Positions 1 through 5,996 of a stretch of DNA of 7,422 bases are shown in pieces (within the stretch, counting starts at the first letter, position 1; each line of letters opens with the position of its first letter). Source of the stretch: Candidatus Aenigmatarchaeota archaeon. GTDB taxonomy: Archaea > Aenigmatarchaeota > Aenigmatarchaeia > QMZP01 > QMZT01. The position numbers and the translations under genes were made by a program. Where the stretch lies: the NCBI GenBank assembly GCA_030634615.1, contig DAOWAL010000061.1:1-7422 (forward strand). Direction: 5' to 3'. The notes under the pieces were generated by a model. It searched no databases, was not told where the DNA came from, and was given only the letters and a program-made list of their open reading frames with translations.

Positions 1-2
1 AA

Positions 3-107
3 AAATGGTGGCTATTGCCAATATTAATAATGTTATTAGCAGTTAGTGCACTAATAGTACTGAGCTCAATGTCGAGTATTTCACCATTCATTTATGTTCT
101 CATTTAA
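3..107 (+). CDS. DUF5989-like small membrane protein, C-terminal end (5' end outside window)
   Basis: An open frame enters from the left edge and ends with TAA at 105-107, giving 34 residues. They begin KWWLLPILIML, continue as an uninterrupted hydrophobic stretch (one membrane helix) and end SPFIYVLI. From memory, this KWWLLP...APFIYTLF layout is that of DUF5989 proteins, roughly 50-residue single-helix membrane proteins often found near carbamoyltransferase or surface-polysaccharide genes. Only the C-terminal part is visible, so about 15 residues should lie upstream. The stop codon is one base from the stop of the convergent gene on the other strand. Function is unknown. The coding call rests on the recognisable tail and the membrane-helix composition; it is too short for statistical support. 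Confidence 0.6.
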   Translation, partial: KWWLLPILIMLLAVSALIVLSSMSSISPFIYVLI

Positions 108-108
108 T

Positions 109-1008
109 TCAAACAAAATTGAATATGGATGTTTTAAATGTATCTGAATTTTTAATTTCAATAATCAATTCACTGTCCCTCAAAATTAAAATTGAATCAT
201 TTTCGATGATAATTTTATTACCATTTTTGATAGATTCTTTTAACTTTTCGATATTATCATCAATTTTACTGTTATCATATTCAGGATATGTTGTATTGAA
301 AAACGAAAAATCATTGTATTTTATTTGGTTTTTGGTCACTTCACCATCAAATAAAAAACCCTGCCTCCTATCCCAAGCCATACTCAGTTTCAAACCAAGG
401 TTGAATACAAGTAAATACGGTGCTTTGAGATGTTTTTTCAGGTCCTTTTGAAAACCAGAATCTTCTTTCCCAATAGCTTTGTATATATCATGTAAATATT
501 TTCTGGAATTTGGACATGTATAACTACACGACTGATGAAATGATAAGTAATGGTTTGTGATACTGTTTAACGTGTTGTTAAAAGAGAAATCTATATCACC
601 TCTTGGATGAAATTTCCATTTAATTTCTTTTGCAATCAAAGGCATGTTCTCGGTAAGAAATTTTGTGCAACATTCAGGATAACCGAGAAATTTACCGAAA
701 TTTATAATGGTCCTTTTCATAGCATCATTTGACATACCGTCATGAGTAAACGTATTATCAAATTTCTTAGCTTGATTTATGATATTAGAAGATTTTGAAA
801 CATACAGAAAAAACTGTGAACTAAAAGGGTCTTTTTTTGACTGTACAACTAAACCATCTTCATTCATTGTTTTTACAACGGCTGACATATCACCTTTTTT
901 GCAAGACAATCTGACAAGAGGTTTAATATCTGCTTTTACAGCAATAATGTCAGAAAGTGATCCAGACACAATATTATATCTTTCGTTTAGATAATTTTTT
1001 ATCTCCAT
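109..1008 (-). CDS. DUF483-like hypothetical protein with conserved Cys motifs
   Basis: This encodes 299 residues from the ATG at 1008. A TTG at 1023 would add five residues, but the TATA element centred near 1046 predicts transcription starting near 1020, inside or after that TTG, so the ATG is preferred. No signal peptide or membrane helix is evident. The central part has the motif LGYPECC (cysteines 113-114) and then HQSCSYTC (His158, Cys161, Cys165). The GYPxCC motif recalls archaeal DUF483 proteins of unknown function; the paired cysteines and histidine suggest metal or Fe-S binding, but that is inference. The C-terminal 60 residues are Lys/Glu/Ile-rich and look like a separate small domain. 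It diverges from the prepilin peptidase and shares its promoter region. A direct link to the Hxs genes is not shown. Confidence 0.7.
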   Translation of the reverse strand: MEIKNYLNERYNIVSGSLSDIIAVKADIKPLVRLSCKKGDMSAVVKTMNEDGLVVQSKKDPFSSQFFLYVSKSSNIINQAKKFDNTFTHDGMSNDAMKRTIINFGKFLGYPECCTKFLTENMPLIAKEIKWKFHPRGDIDFSFNNTLNSITNHYLSFHQSCSYTCPNSRKYLHDIYKAIGKEDSGFQKDLKKHLKAPYLLVFNLGLKLSMAWDRRQGFLFDGEVTKNQIKYNDFSFFNTTYPEYDNSKIDDNIEKLKESIKNGNKIIIENDSILILRDSELIIEIKNSDTFKTSIFNFV

Positions 1009-1040
1009 TCCAAAACACCACAATTTTTTATTACTTGAAA

Positions 1041-1050
1041 ATTTTATAAG
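1041..1050. promoter_or_regulatory. Shared TATA element for two divergent genes
   Basis: The sequence ATTTTATAAG reads as a TATA box on the plus strand (TTTATAAG, 1043-1050) and as CTTATAAAAT on the minus strand. On the plus strand a BRE-like hexamer GAAAAT (1037-1042, fits RNWAAW) precedes it, and the ATG at 1074 is about 27 bases from the box centre, implying a leaderless transcript. On the minus strand the predicted start near 1020 leaves about a 12-base leader before the ATG at 1008. The assignment rests on spacing and consensus only. Confidence 0.55.
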
Positions 1051-1073
1051 ATTTCATTCCATTTCCTTCATAT

Positions 1074-2162
1074 ATGTTAGTTTATTTGATTCCAATAGTT
1101 ATCTTTGGCATAATTTCAACATATACGGACATGAAGGAAAGGCTGATTAAAAACAAGCTAATAATAGTAATGTTAGTAACATCAATTATTATTCACACAT
1201 CACAACTTTTGTTTTTTCCCGAACTTCAACAATTCATACCGAATTTCCTGATAAATATCGTATACGCAGTGATAATTGGCATACTGTTATGGACAATTAA
1301 CATATGGCCGGCAGGAGATGCAAAACTCTTTATAGCATATTCATCCCTAATACCTCTCAGTTTTTTTTCAGTTGGGATGCACTTTCTTTCCTTTGAATTT
1401 ATGATAAACACGTTTGTACCGGTATTTTTTGTAATGTTTATTTTTCTTATTGTAAAATCAAAAAGAAAGGAAATAATAAAGAGTGTTAAATTTGCATTAG
1501 ATCCGTACAAACTTTTTATGATAATAATAATTTTGACAGGGTTTATGTGGTTTATAGTAAAAGCAGTAGCATTTACCGGAATATTCATGAATTATTTCAT
1601 AATAATAATTTTACTTTTTGTAATAATTGAGGTGCTGAATAAGATCATACCGATAAACATGGAATACGTCTACATAGCTTTGCTCGTGATAAGGTTTATC
1701 ATTGATTATAGAACTGTTCTAACACTCGGATACGCTTATGAACTTGCCACAATAATTTTTGCATACATAATTATACGTTATTTCGTAATTGATTTAGGAT
1801 TCCAGGGCTTTACAAAAACTGTGAAAATTAAAGATCTTAAGCCAGAAATGTGTCTTGCGGAAGGTATATGTAAAACTGGAAACAAAGAAGCCGAATATGA
1901 AAAGAAAAGAATAATGTTTTTGAGTACAATTCAGGCAATGTCAGAAAGAGGAAAAGCAAAATTCATACATGAAACATCATTTGATGGTTTAACCAGAAAG
2001 GATGTTGGGAAAATCAAGAAATTAAGAAAAGACGGAAAAATCCTTTTTGATGAAATAATGATACATACCACAACACCGTTTGCGTTCTTCCTTTTCATAG
2101 GAATTTTATTAACAATTTTGCTGCAGACAAATTTCATTACTTATATAAAAACCATAATTTAA
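1074..2162 (+). CDS. A24 family prepilin/preflagellin peptidase (archaeal type)
   Basis: A polytopic membrane aspartyl protease of 362 residues that should cleave class III signal peptides of archaeal pilins or archaellins at the cytoplasmic face of the membrane. The two expected catalytic aspartates are visible: Asp19 in STYTDMKERLIKNKL after the first helix, and Asp82 in WPAGDAKLF, the family's GxGD site with Pro in place of the first Gly. Helices are dense from residue 1 to about 245. A soluble region of about 85 residues follows (beginning near KIKDLKPEMCLAEG, later FDGLTRKD) and then a last helix at about 335-355. This arrangement matches the archaeal A24 C-terminal type II domain (Arc_PepC_II). 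The ATG lies about 27 bases from a TATA box, fitting a leaderless mRNA. No pilin gene is in the window, so its substrate is unknown. It sits 60 bases upstream of the Hxs operon, which has its own promoter candidate. Confidence 0.88.
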   Translation: MLVYLIPIVIFGIISTYTDMKERLIKNKLIIVMLVTSIIIHTSQLLFFPELQQFIPNFLINIVYAVIIGILLWTINIWPAGDAKLFIAYSSLIPLSFFSVGMHFLSFEFMINTFVPVFFVMFIFLIVKSKRKEIIKSVKFALDPYKLFMIIIILTGFMWFIVKAVAFTGIFMNYFIIIILLFVIIEVLNKIIPINMEYVYIALLVIRFIIDYRTVLTLGYAYELATIIFAYIIIRYFVIDLGFQGFTKTVKIKDLKPEMCLAEGICKTGNKEAEYEKKRIMFLSTIQAMSERGKAKFIHETSFDGLTRKDVGKIKKLRKDGKILFDEIMIHTTTPFAFFLFIGILLTILLQTNFITYIKTII

Positions 2163-2177
2163 TCAATAGCGTGAAAA

Positions 2178-2193
2178 GTAAATGTTTTAAAGG
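2178..2193 (+). promoter_or_regulatory. Archaeal BRE/TATA promoter of the Hxs operon
   Basis: GTAAAT (2178-2183) fits the BRE consensus RNWAAW and is followed by GTTTTAAAGG, a weak TATA box centred near 2188. Transcription would start near 2214, leaving a leader of about 9 bases before the ATG at 2223. GTGAT at 2215-2219 resembles part of the archaeal Shine-Dalgarno GGTGAT but is only 3 bases from the start, so it may be fortuitous. Confidence 0.4.
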
Positions 2194-2222
2194 TTGATAT
2201 TAATTAATAGACACGTGATTTC

Positions 2223-2780
2223 ATGGTAAAAAAAGATGTAAAAAAACAAGGCATTAACAACATTGAATTTAACAAAGAAGGCAATTTTATAATAGCATCA
2301 TTAAATCCTAAAATTTACCCATTAGAAGTTATATATTCCGCAGTTTATGTTTTTCTCGATAAGGCATATGTAATAATTGACGGTGATCCAGACAATGAAA
2401 TTTTTGTTCAACTAAAAGCAAAAAACAGCAAAGAAGATATGGAAAAGCTTGGCATGGAATTCAATAACGAACTTGTAAATTATGCAGTTTATGTTGTGCA
2501 GGCAATCAGAAACCAGCCACTGAGAAAAGCCGTCATAGAAAGAGCATTATTAACAAACACTTCTGGAAATGAATATTGCACAGACTGTGGATGTAAGCTG
2601 GAATATTGCAAAGATTGTGATGTCACATATTGTCCTTCATGTAGTCTTGATCATGAAAATGAAACTGCACATGAAATGAAAGAAGAAGATTATATTGTCG
2701 ACGACCCGCTAAACATAGCCAAGCCATGGACACCACCAAAGGAGGCGGGGGATGAAAAACCTAAAAATAAAAAAAAGTGA
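2223..2780 (+). CDS. hxsD: HxsD-like protein with C-terminal B-box-like zinc module
   Basis: This encodes 185 residues. Residues 15-112 match the HxsD pattern as I know it: a short strand ending in LNPKIYPLEVIYSAVYVF, then YVIIDGD, a strand-rich middle, a helix with EFNNELVNYAV, and a last helix ending LRKAVIERALL. HxsD is a small conserved component of His-Xaa-Ser systems, probably a partner of the radical SAM maturase; its biochemical role is not established. Residues 119-150 add seven cysteines and two histidines (Cys119, 122, 124, 129, 132, 137, 140; His144, His150) in a C-x2-C-x6-C-x2-C-x4-C-x2-C-x3-H-x5-H arrangement resembling a B-box zinc finger. That is an extension beyond the roughly 100-residue HxsD I expect. 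The tail is acidic, then Pro/Lys-rich. The last 29 bases overlap the next gene. First gene of the operon; HxsD identity is firm by context, the zinc module by pattern. Confidence 0.8.
   Translation: MVKKDVKKQGINNIEFNKEGNFIIASLNPKIYPLEVIYSAVYVFLDKAYVIIDGDPDNEIFVQLKAKNSKEDMEKLGMEFNNELVNYAVYVVQAIRNQPLRKAVIERALLTNTSGNEYCTDCGCKLEYCKDCDVTYCPSCSLDHENETAHEMKEEDYIVDDPLNIAKPWTPPKEAGDEKPKNKKK
2741..2745 (+). promoter_or_regulatory. Shine-Dalgarno site for the second HxsD-like gene
   Basis: GGAGG lies inside the end of the upstream coding region, six bases before the ATG at 2752. It fixes this start and indicates that the overlapping gene has its own translation initiation within a polycistronic mRNA, in contrast to the leaderless first genes of nearby transcripts. 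Confidence 0.75.
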
Positions 2781-3009
2781 TAACAAGGCAGAAATAACAT
2801 TGAATCCTTTACTGTATCCATTACCGTCACTTGAAAAAACGGCTTCTGTGTTTGAAAAGTTTTTAGATATTGAAATAACGAAAGCGGGCCGGGATCACAT
2901 GGTTATATTGAGACTCAAAAATAAAGAAGACGACATAGAAAAATTAACATACGAATTCATGAATTACACATTTTCTGAAGTCAAAAAAGAAGGTGTAGGT
3001 AATGTCTGA
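2752..3009 (+). CDS. Second, short HxsD-like protein
   Basis: This encodes 85 residues starting inside the preceding gene and ending 8 bases inside the next. It aligns by eye with the core of the preceding protein: LNPLLYPLPSLEKTASVF against LNPKIYPLEVIYSAVYVF, DIEIT against VIIDG, VILRLKNK against VQLKAKNS, and IEKLTYEFMNYTF against MEKLGMEFNNELV. It lacks the last HxsD helix and the zinc module. The pair therefore looks like a tandem duplication or two diverged subunits, possibly a heterodimer serving the radical SAM enzyme (inference). The start is supported by the GGAGG Shine-Dalgarno. No cysteines, signal peptide or membrane segments are present. Translational coupling with both neighbours argues for a stoichiometric complex. 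The HxsD relationship is from position and motif similarity, not a database match. Confidence 0.72.
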   Translation: MKNLKIKKSDNKAEITLNPLLYPLPSLEKTASVFEKFLDIEITKAGRDHMVILRLKNKEDDIEKLTYEFMNYTFSEVKKEGVGNV

Positions 3010-4420
3010 AAATATTGACGAATATATGGTGAGTCAGTACAGAATACACAAATTCGATGAAAATCACATATTGGTAACAGTAGATAATGGAGCATGGGTT
3101 GTTCTAGACAATAAAGAATATGAACTATTCAGATTGAACAGAATTTCTGAAGATAAAAAACTGTATGACAAACTCTACGAGAAGGGAATAATAATTACAA
3201 AATCAAATATAGATCAGATAGTTGAAGATTACAGGGAAAGATACTGGTTTTTATTCGAAGGACCTACTCTTCACATAATGGTACCCACATTCCGTTGCAA
3301 TATGAAATGTGCATACTGCCACTCATTCTCAAAACCACCTGATGCAAAGGGATGGGACATGGACAACGACACAGCAAAAGCAGTTGTTGATTTCATGTTC
3401 AAAACACCTGCAAGAGGTCTTACAATTGAATTTCAGGGTGGAGATTGTTCATTAAATTTCAATGCAGTTGAATATGCGATTAATTATGCAAGAGAGCTTG
3501 CGAAAAAACAAAATAAAAGTGTCAACTTTTCAATCGTGACAAACCTCACGAACGTAGATGACGATTTCATAAAGTTTTTGAAAAACAACATACCAATCGG
3601 ACTTTGTACATCACTCGATGGTCCAAAAGAAGTGCATGATAAAAACAGAAAATATTTTGGAGGGAAAGGTACATATGATGATGTCACATCCTCAATTAAA
3701 AAAATACAAGAAGAGATGAAAGGTTATGATTTCAGATTCCACGCACTTACCACAATTACAAAACACTCTTTACCGTATTGGAAAGAAATAATAGACGAAT
3801 ACCGAAAATTTGGATTTAAGAGTATATGGCTCAGATATCTAAATGAGATAGGGTTTGCAAAGCAATCATGGAAAGAAATAGGCTATACCGCAGAAGAATA
3901 TGTTGATTTTTGGAAAAAATCATTTGAATATATATTGAAGCTGAACAAAGAAAAAATTCCAATGAGTGAAGGGTGGGCACGTCTCATATCATCAGTCATT
4001 TTAAATAAGAAAAGTTCAAACAATGTCGATTTCAGATCACCTTGCGGTGCCGGTATAGGTCAACTGCTTTACAATCACAAAGGTGATATTTACACATGTG
4101 ATGAAGCAAAGGTCGATGACATTTTCAAGCTTGGAAATGTTAAAACGAGCAGTTATAAAGAAGTTTTATCATCTCCGACAGTAACATCGATAATAGACAT
4201 ATCATCAAAATTCCCGACAATGTGTGATGCATCACCGTGGTTCCCGTACTCATCAATCTGCCCTGTCAACGTATACAAATCACATGGCAATATAATTCCA
4301 GACACGGTAAACGACCTGAGAATTAAAATACAATATGAAATGATAAAAAAGATATTCGAAAAGATAATATTCAACAAAGAAGAGGGTAAAATACTGAAAA
4401 AATGGGCAGGTACATGTTAA
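3002..4420 (+). CDS. hxsB: HxsB-like radical SAM maturase of a His-Xaa-Ser system
   Basis: This encodes 472 residues. The N-terminal 90 residues form a small strand-rich region (YRIHKFDENHILVTVDNGAW), as in peptide-modifying radical SAM enzymes that recognise a precursor. The radical SAM core begins with TFRCNMKCAYC (Cys99, 103, 106), the CxxxCxxC site for the SAM-binding 4Fe-4S cluster, followed by EFQGGDCSLN (SAM-binding glycine motif) and TSLDGPKEVHDKNR, a stretch typical of SPASM-type maturases and of HxsB. The C-terminal region has Cys348, Cys366, Cys408 and Cys420; the CPV after Cys420 is an HxsB-like ending. Serines 411 and 417 lie where a C-x2-C-x5-C-x2/3-C cluster motif would have cysteines. 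The enzyme should act in the cytoplasm on the His-Xaa-Ser repeat protein encoded at the right edge; the modification is unknown. AGGTG six bases upstream of the ATG supports the start, and the gene overlaps the upstream HxsD-like gene by 8 bases. No HxsC is visible. Confidence 0.87.
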   Translation: MSENIDEYMVSQYRIHKFDENHILVTVDNGAWVVLDNKEYELFRLNRISEDKKLYDKLYEKGIIITKSNIDQIVEDYRERYWFLFEGPTLHIMVPTFRCNMKCAYCHSFSKPPDAKGWDMDNDTAKAVVDFMFKTPARGLTIEFQGGDCSLNFNAVEYAINYARELAKKQNKSVNFSIVTNLTNVDDDFIKFLKNNIPIGLCTSLDGPKEVHDKNRKYFGGKGTYDDVTSSIKKIQEEMKGYDFRFHALTTITKHSLPYWKEIIDEYRKFGFKSIWLRYLNEIGFAKQSWKEIGYTAEEYVDFWKKSFEYILKLNKEKIPMSEGWARLISSVILNKKSSNNVDFRSPCGAGIGQLLYNHKGDIYTCDEAKVDDIFKLGNVKTSSYKEVLSSPTVTSIIDISSKFPTMCDASPWFPYSSICPVNVYKSHGNIIPDTVNDLRIKIQYEMIKKIFEKIIFNKEEGKILKKWAGTC

Positions 4421-4431
4421 ATATTATAAAT
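4416..4431 (+). promoter_or_regulatory. BRE/TATA promoter of the S8 protease gene
   Basis: GTTAAA (4416-4421, fits BRE RNWAAW and overlaps the hxsB stop codon) is followed by TTATAAAT (4424-4431). The box centre is about 26 bases from the ATG at 4453, so the message is probably leaderless and separate from the upstream operon. Confidence 0.55.
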
Positions 4432-4452
4432 TTAATCACGAAATAAATAAGA

Positions 4453-5943
4453 ATGAAACAAATGCAACTACCAATTAACCGCCGATCGGGTATTATTTTT
4501 ATTATATTGATAGTAACACTTGTTGTTGCGTTCACCGTGAGAACAGAGATATCAGGATTCATTGTAGGAGAAAATCAATTACGTGAAACTGCGGTGGTAA
4601 ATTTTAGGACATCGTTGGAAACAAAAGGAGCAGATTACATCAAAAACGAGGTGTTCAAAGGTTTTTCTGATACCGAAGAACAAAGATTAATAATCAAAAC
4701 CAAAAAACGCATAGAAGAAACTGGAATCGATGAACAATTATATAAAAATGGCAAGGCATTCAAAAAACACATTTCTGGAAACATGAAAATGGATGACATT
4801 CTCGATATCGTCAACAATTTTGGTGATGAGATAGAATCCATACAGGTAGATCACCAACTGGTCCCTATGCTGGAAAATGCAGTTCCCAAGATAAGGGCAG
4901 ATTTAGTATGGAACGAGGGATTTGGGGGAGATGGACAAACCGTATGTGTTATAGATACTGGAATCGATTACAATCATCCTAATCTTCAAGATAAATACAT
5001 AGGTGGTTACGATTTTGTTAACAACGATGACGATCCGATGGACGATAACGGTCACGGCACTTATATCGCAGGTTTAATTGCAGGAACTGCACCAGGTGCA
5101 AAAATCGTTACTGTGAAGGCGTTGAGAAATGACGGAGTTGGTTATGAATCTGATATAATCGCCGCAATAAATTACTGCGTGGATAATAAGGATTTATACG
5201 GGATATCTGTAATAGCAATGGCTCTTGGAGGAGGAAGTTTTGATGGATACTGTGATGCTGTTTTTGTTACAAGCGAGGCTAATTACGCCACTACGCAAGG
5301 AATATTTGTAGTAGCAGCATCCGGAAACAGTGGAACTGCCAATCTTACTGCGCCTGCATGCGGAACAAACGTAACATCAATCGGTGCAACAAATATTAAC
5401 GATACAATATACTGTGCAACAAGCATAAATCCGCTGCTCGACCTCTTGGCCCCAGGTGTTGGTATAACATCGACAAGTCTTGGCGGAGGAACTGAAACAA
5501 AAAGTGGAACATCAGTTTCAACTGGCATCGCTGCCGGTGCAGCCGCACTTATACTTCAGAACGAGCCATTGTCTCCGATGGAACTTGAATACAAGTTCAG
5601 GTCCACAGGACTGTTAATAGGGAAAAACTTGGTACATTATCCGAGAATCGATGTGTACAACGCATTCATCAATAACATCACAAATACCCCGAGTGAACAG
5701 ATAGGAGAACAAAATGATGGGGACATATGGATAGAATACAAACCGTCTGCTGGTGAATGTGATTGTGAAGAAGGGGGCCACTATCCGGGAGGTTGTCCTG
5801 GCGGTCAATATTGTTCAAATAGCGACTGTCAACTGTTTGAAGGCAATATGGGACTTTGCTTGGGATGTTTTGGTGCCGGTGCTGCATGTACTGGTAGTGC
5901 AGACGACTATAAATGCTGCACTCGGTCATGCGAATACGACTAA
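4453..5943 (+). CDS. Secreted or membrane-anchored S8 subtilisin-like protease with cysteine-rich tail
   Basis: This encodes 496 residues. Residues 9-29 (after NRRSG) form one hydrophobic segment, a signal peptide or membrane anchor. Residues 40-145 look like a propeptide with the charged, helical I9-type character of subtilases. The catalytic domain follows APKIRADLVW-like sequence near 145. The triad is visible: Asp168 in VCVIDTGIDYNHPNL, His201 in DDNGHGTYIAG, Ser354 in KSGTSVSTGIAAG; Asn292 in AASGNSG is the oxyanion residue. The usual Pro after GTSxx is Gly358. Residues 430-496 add eleven cysteines (436, 438, 448, 454, 459, 469, 472, 479, 488, 489, 493), with the last five resembling an inhibitor cystine knot. 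It should act outside the cytoplasm, where disulfides can form. Lying between the Hxs enzyme and the His-Xaa-Ser protein, it might cleave the exported product, but a general protease role is equally compatible. Confidence 0.92.
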   Translation: MKQMQLPINRRSGIIFIILIVTLVVAFTVRTEISGFIVGENQLRETAVVNFRTSLETKGADYIKNEVFKGFSDTEEQRLIIKTKKRIEETGIDEQLYKNGKAFKKHISGNMKMDDILDIVNNFGDEIESIQVDHQLVPMLENAVPKIRADLVWNEGFGGDGQTVCVIDTGIDYNHPNLQDKYIGGYDFVNNDDDPMDDNGHGTYIAGLIAGTAPGAKIVTVKALRNDGVGYESDIIAAINYCVDNKDLYGISVIAMALGGGSFDGYCDAVFVTSEANYATTQGIFVVAASGNSGTANLTAPACGTNVTSIGATNINDTIYCATSINPLLDLLAPGVGITSTSLGGGTETKSGTSVSTGIAAGAAALILQNEPLSPMELEYKFRSTGLLIGKNLVHYPRIDVYNAFINNITNTPSEQIGEQNDGDIWIEYKPSAGECDCEEGGHYPGGCPGGQYCSNSDCQLFEGNMGLCLGCFGAGAACTGSADDYKCCTRSCEYD

Positions 5944-5945
5944 AT

Positions 5946-5976
5946 TGTATAAAATCGGAATATCGCATTTTTTAAT
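5946..5976 (+). promoter_or_regulatory. Promoter region of the glycosyltransferase and T-rich end of the protease transcript
   Basis: TATAAAA (5948-5954) is a good TATA box and would place transcription near 5977, about 20 bases before the ATG at 5997. A T6 tract (5968-5973) lies downstream of the protease stop and could act as an archaeal U-rich terminator for the upstream message; an alternative weak TATA reading of this tract (TTTTTAAT) would give a leaderless mRNA. There is no convincing Shine-Dalgarno before the ATG. Confidence 0.4.
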
Positions 5977-5996
5977 TCAAACAAAAATAGACAAGT

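Noticed and set aside
103..118. A 16-base exact match (TTTAATTCAAACAAAA) to 5971-5986
   Set aside because: It is low-complexity AT-rich sequence; the first copy falls mostly in coding sequence and the second in a promoter region, so a shared function is unlikely and chance is plausible.
1009..1023. TTG at 1023 as the start of the DUF483-like gene
   Set aside because: The predicted transcription start near 1020 would leave this codon outside the mRNA, and an ATG follows five codons later.
5678..5968. Minus-strand and other-frame plus-strand open frames (also 5753-6010) over the protease tail
   Set aside because: They arise opposite or out of phase with the Cys-rich tail of the protease and show no start signals or family features.
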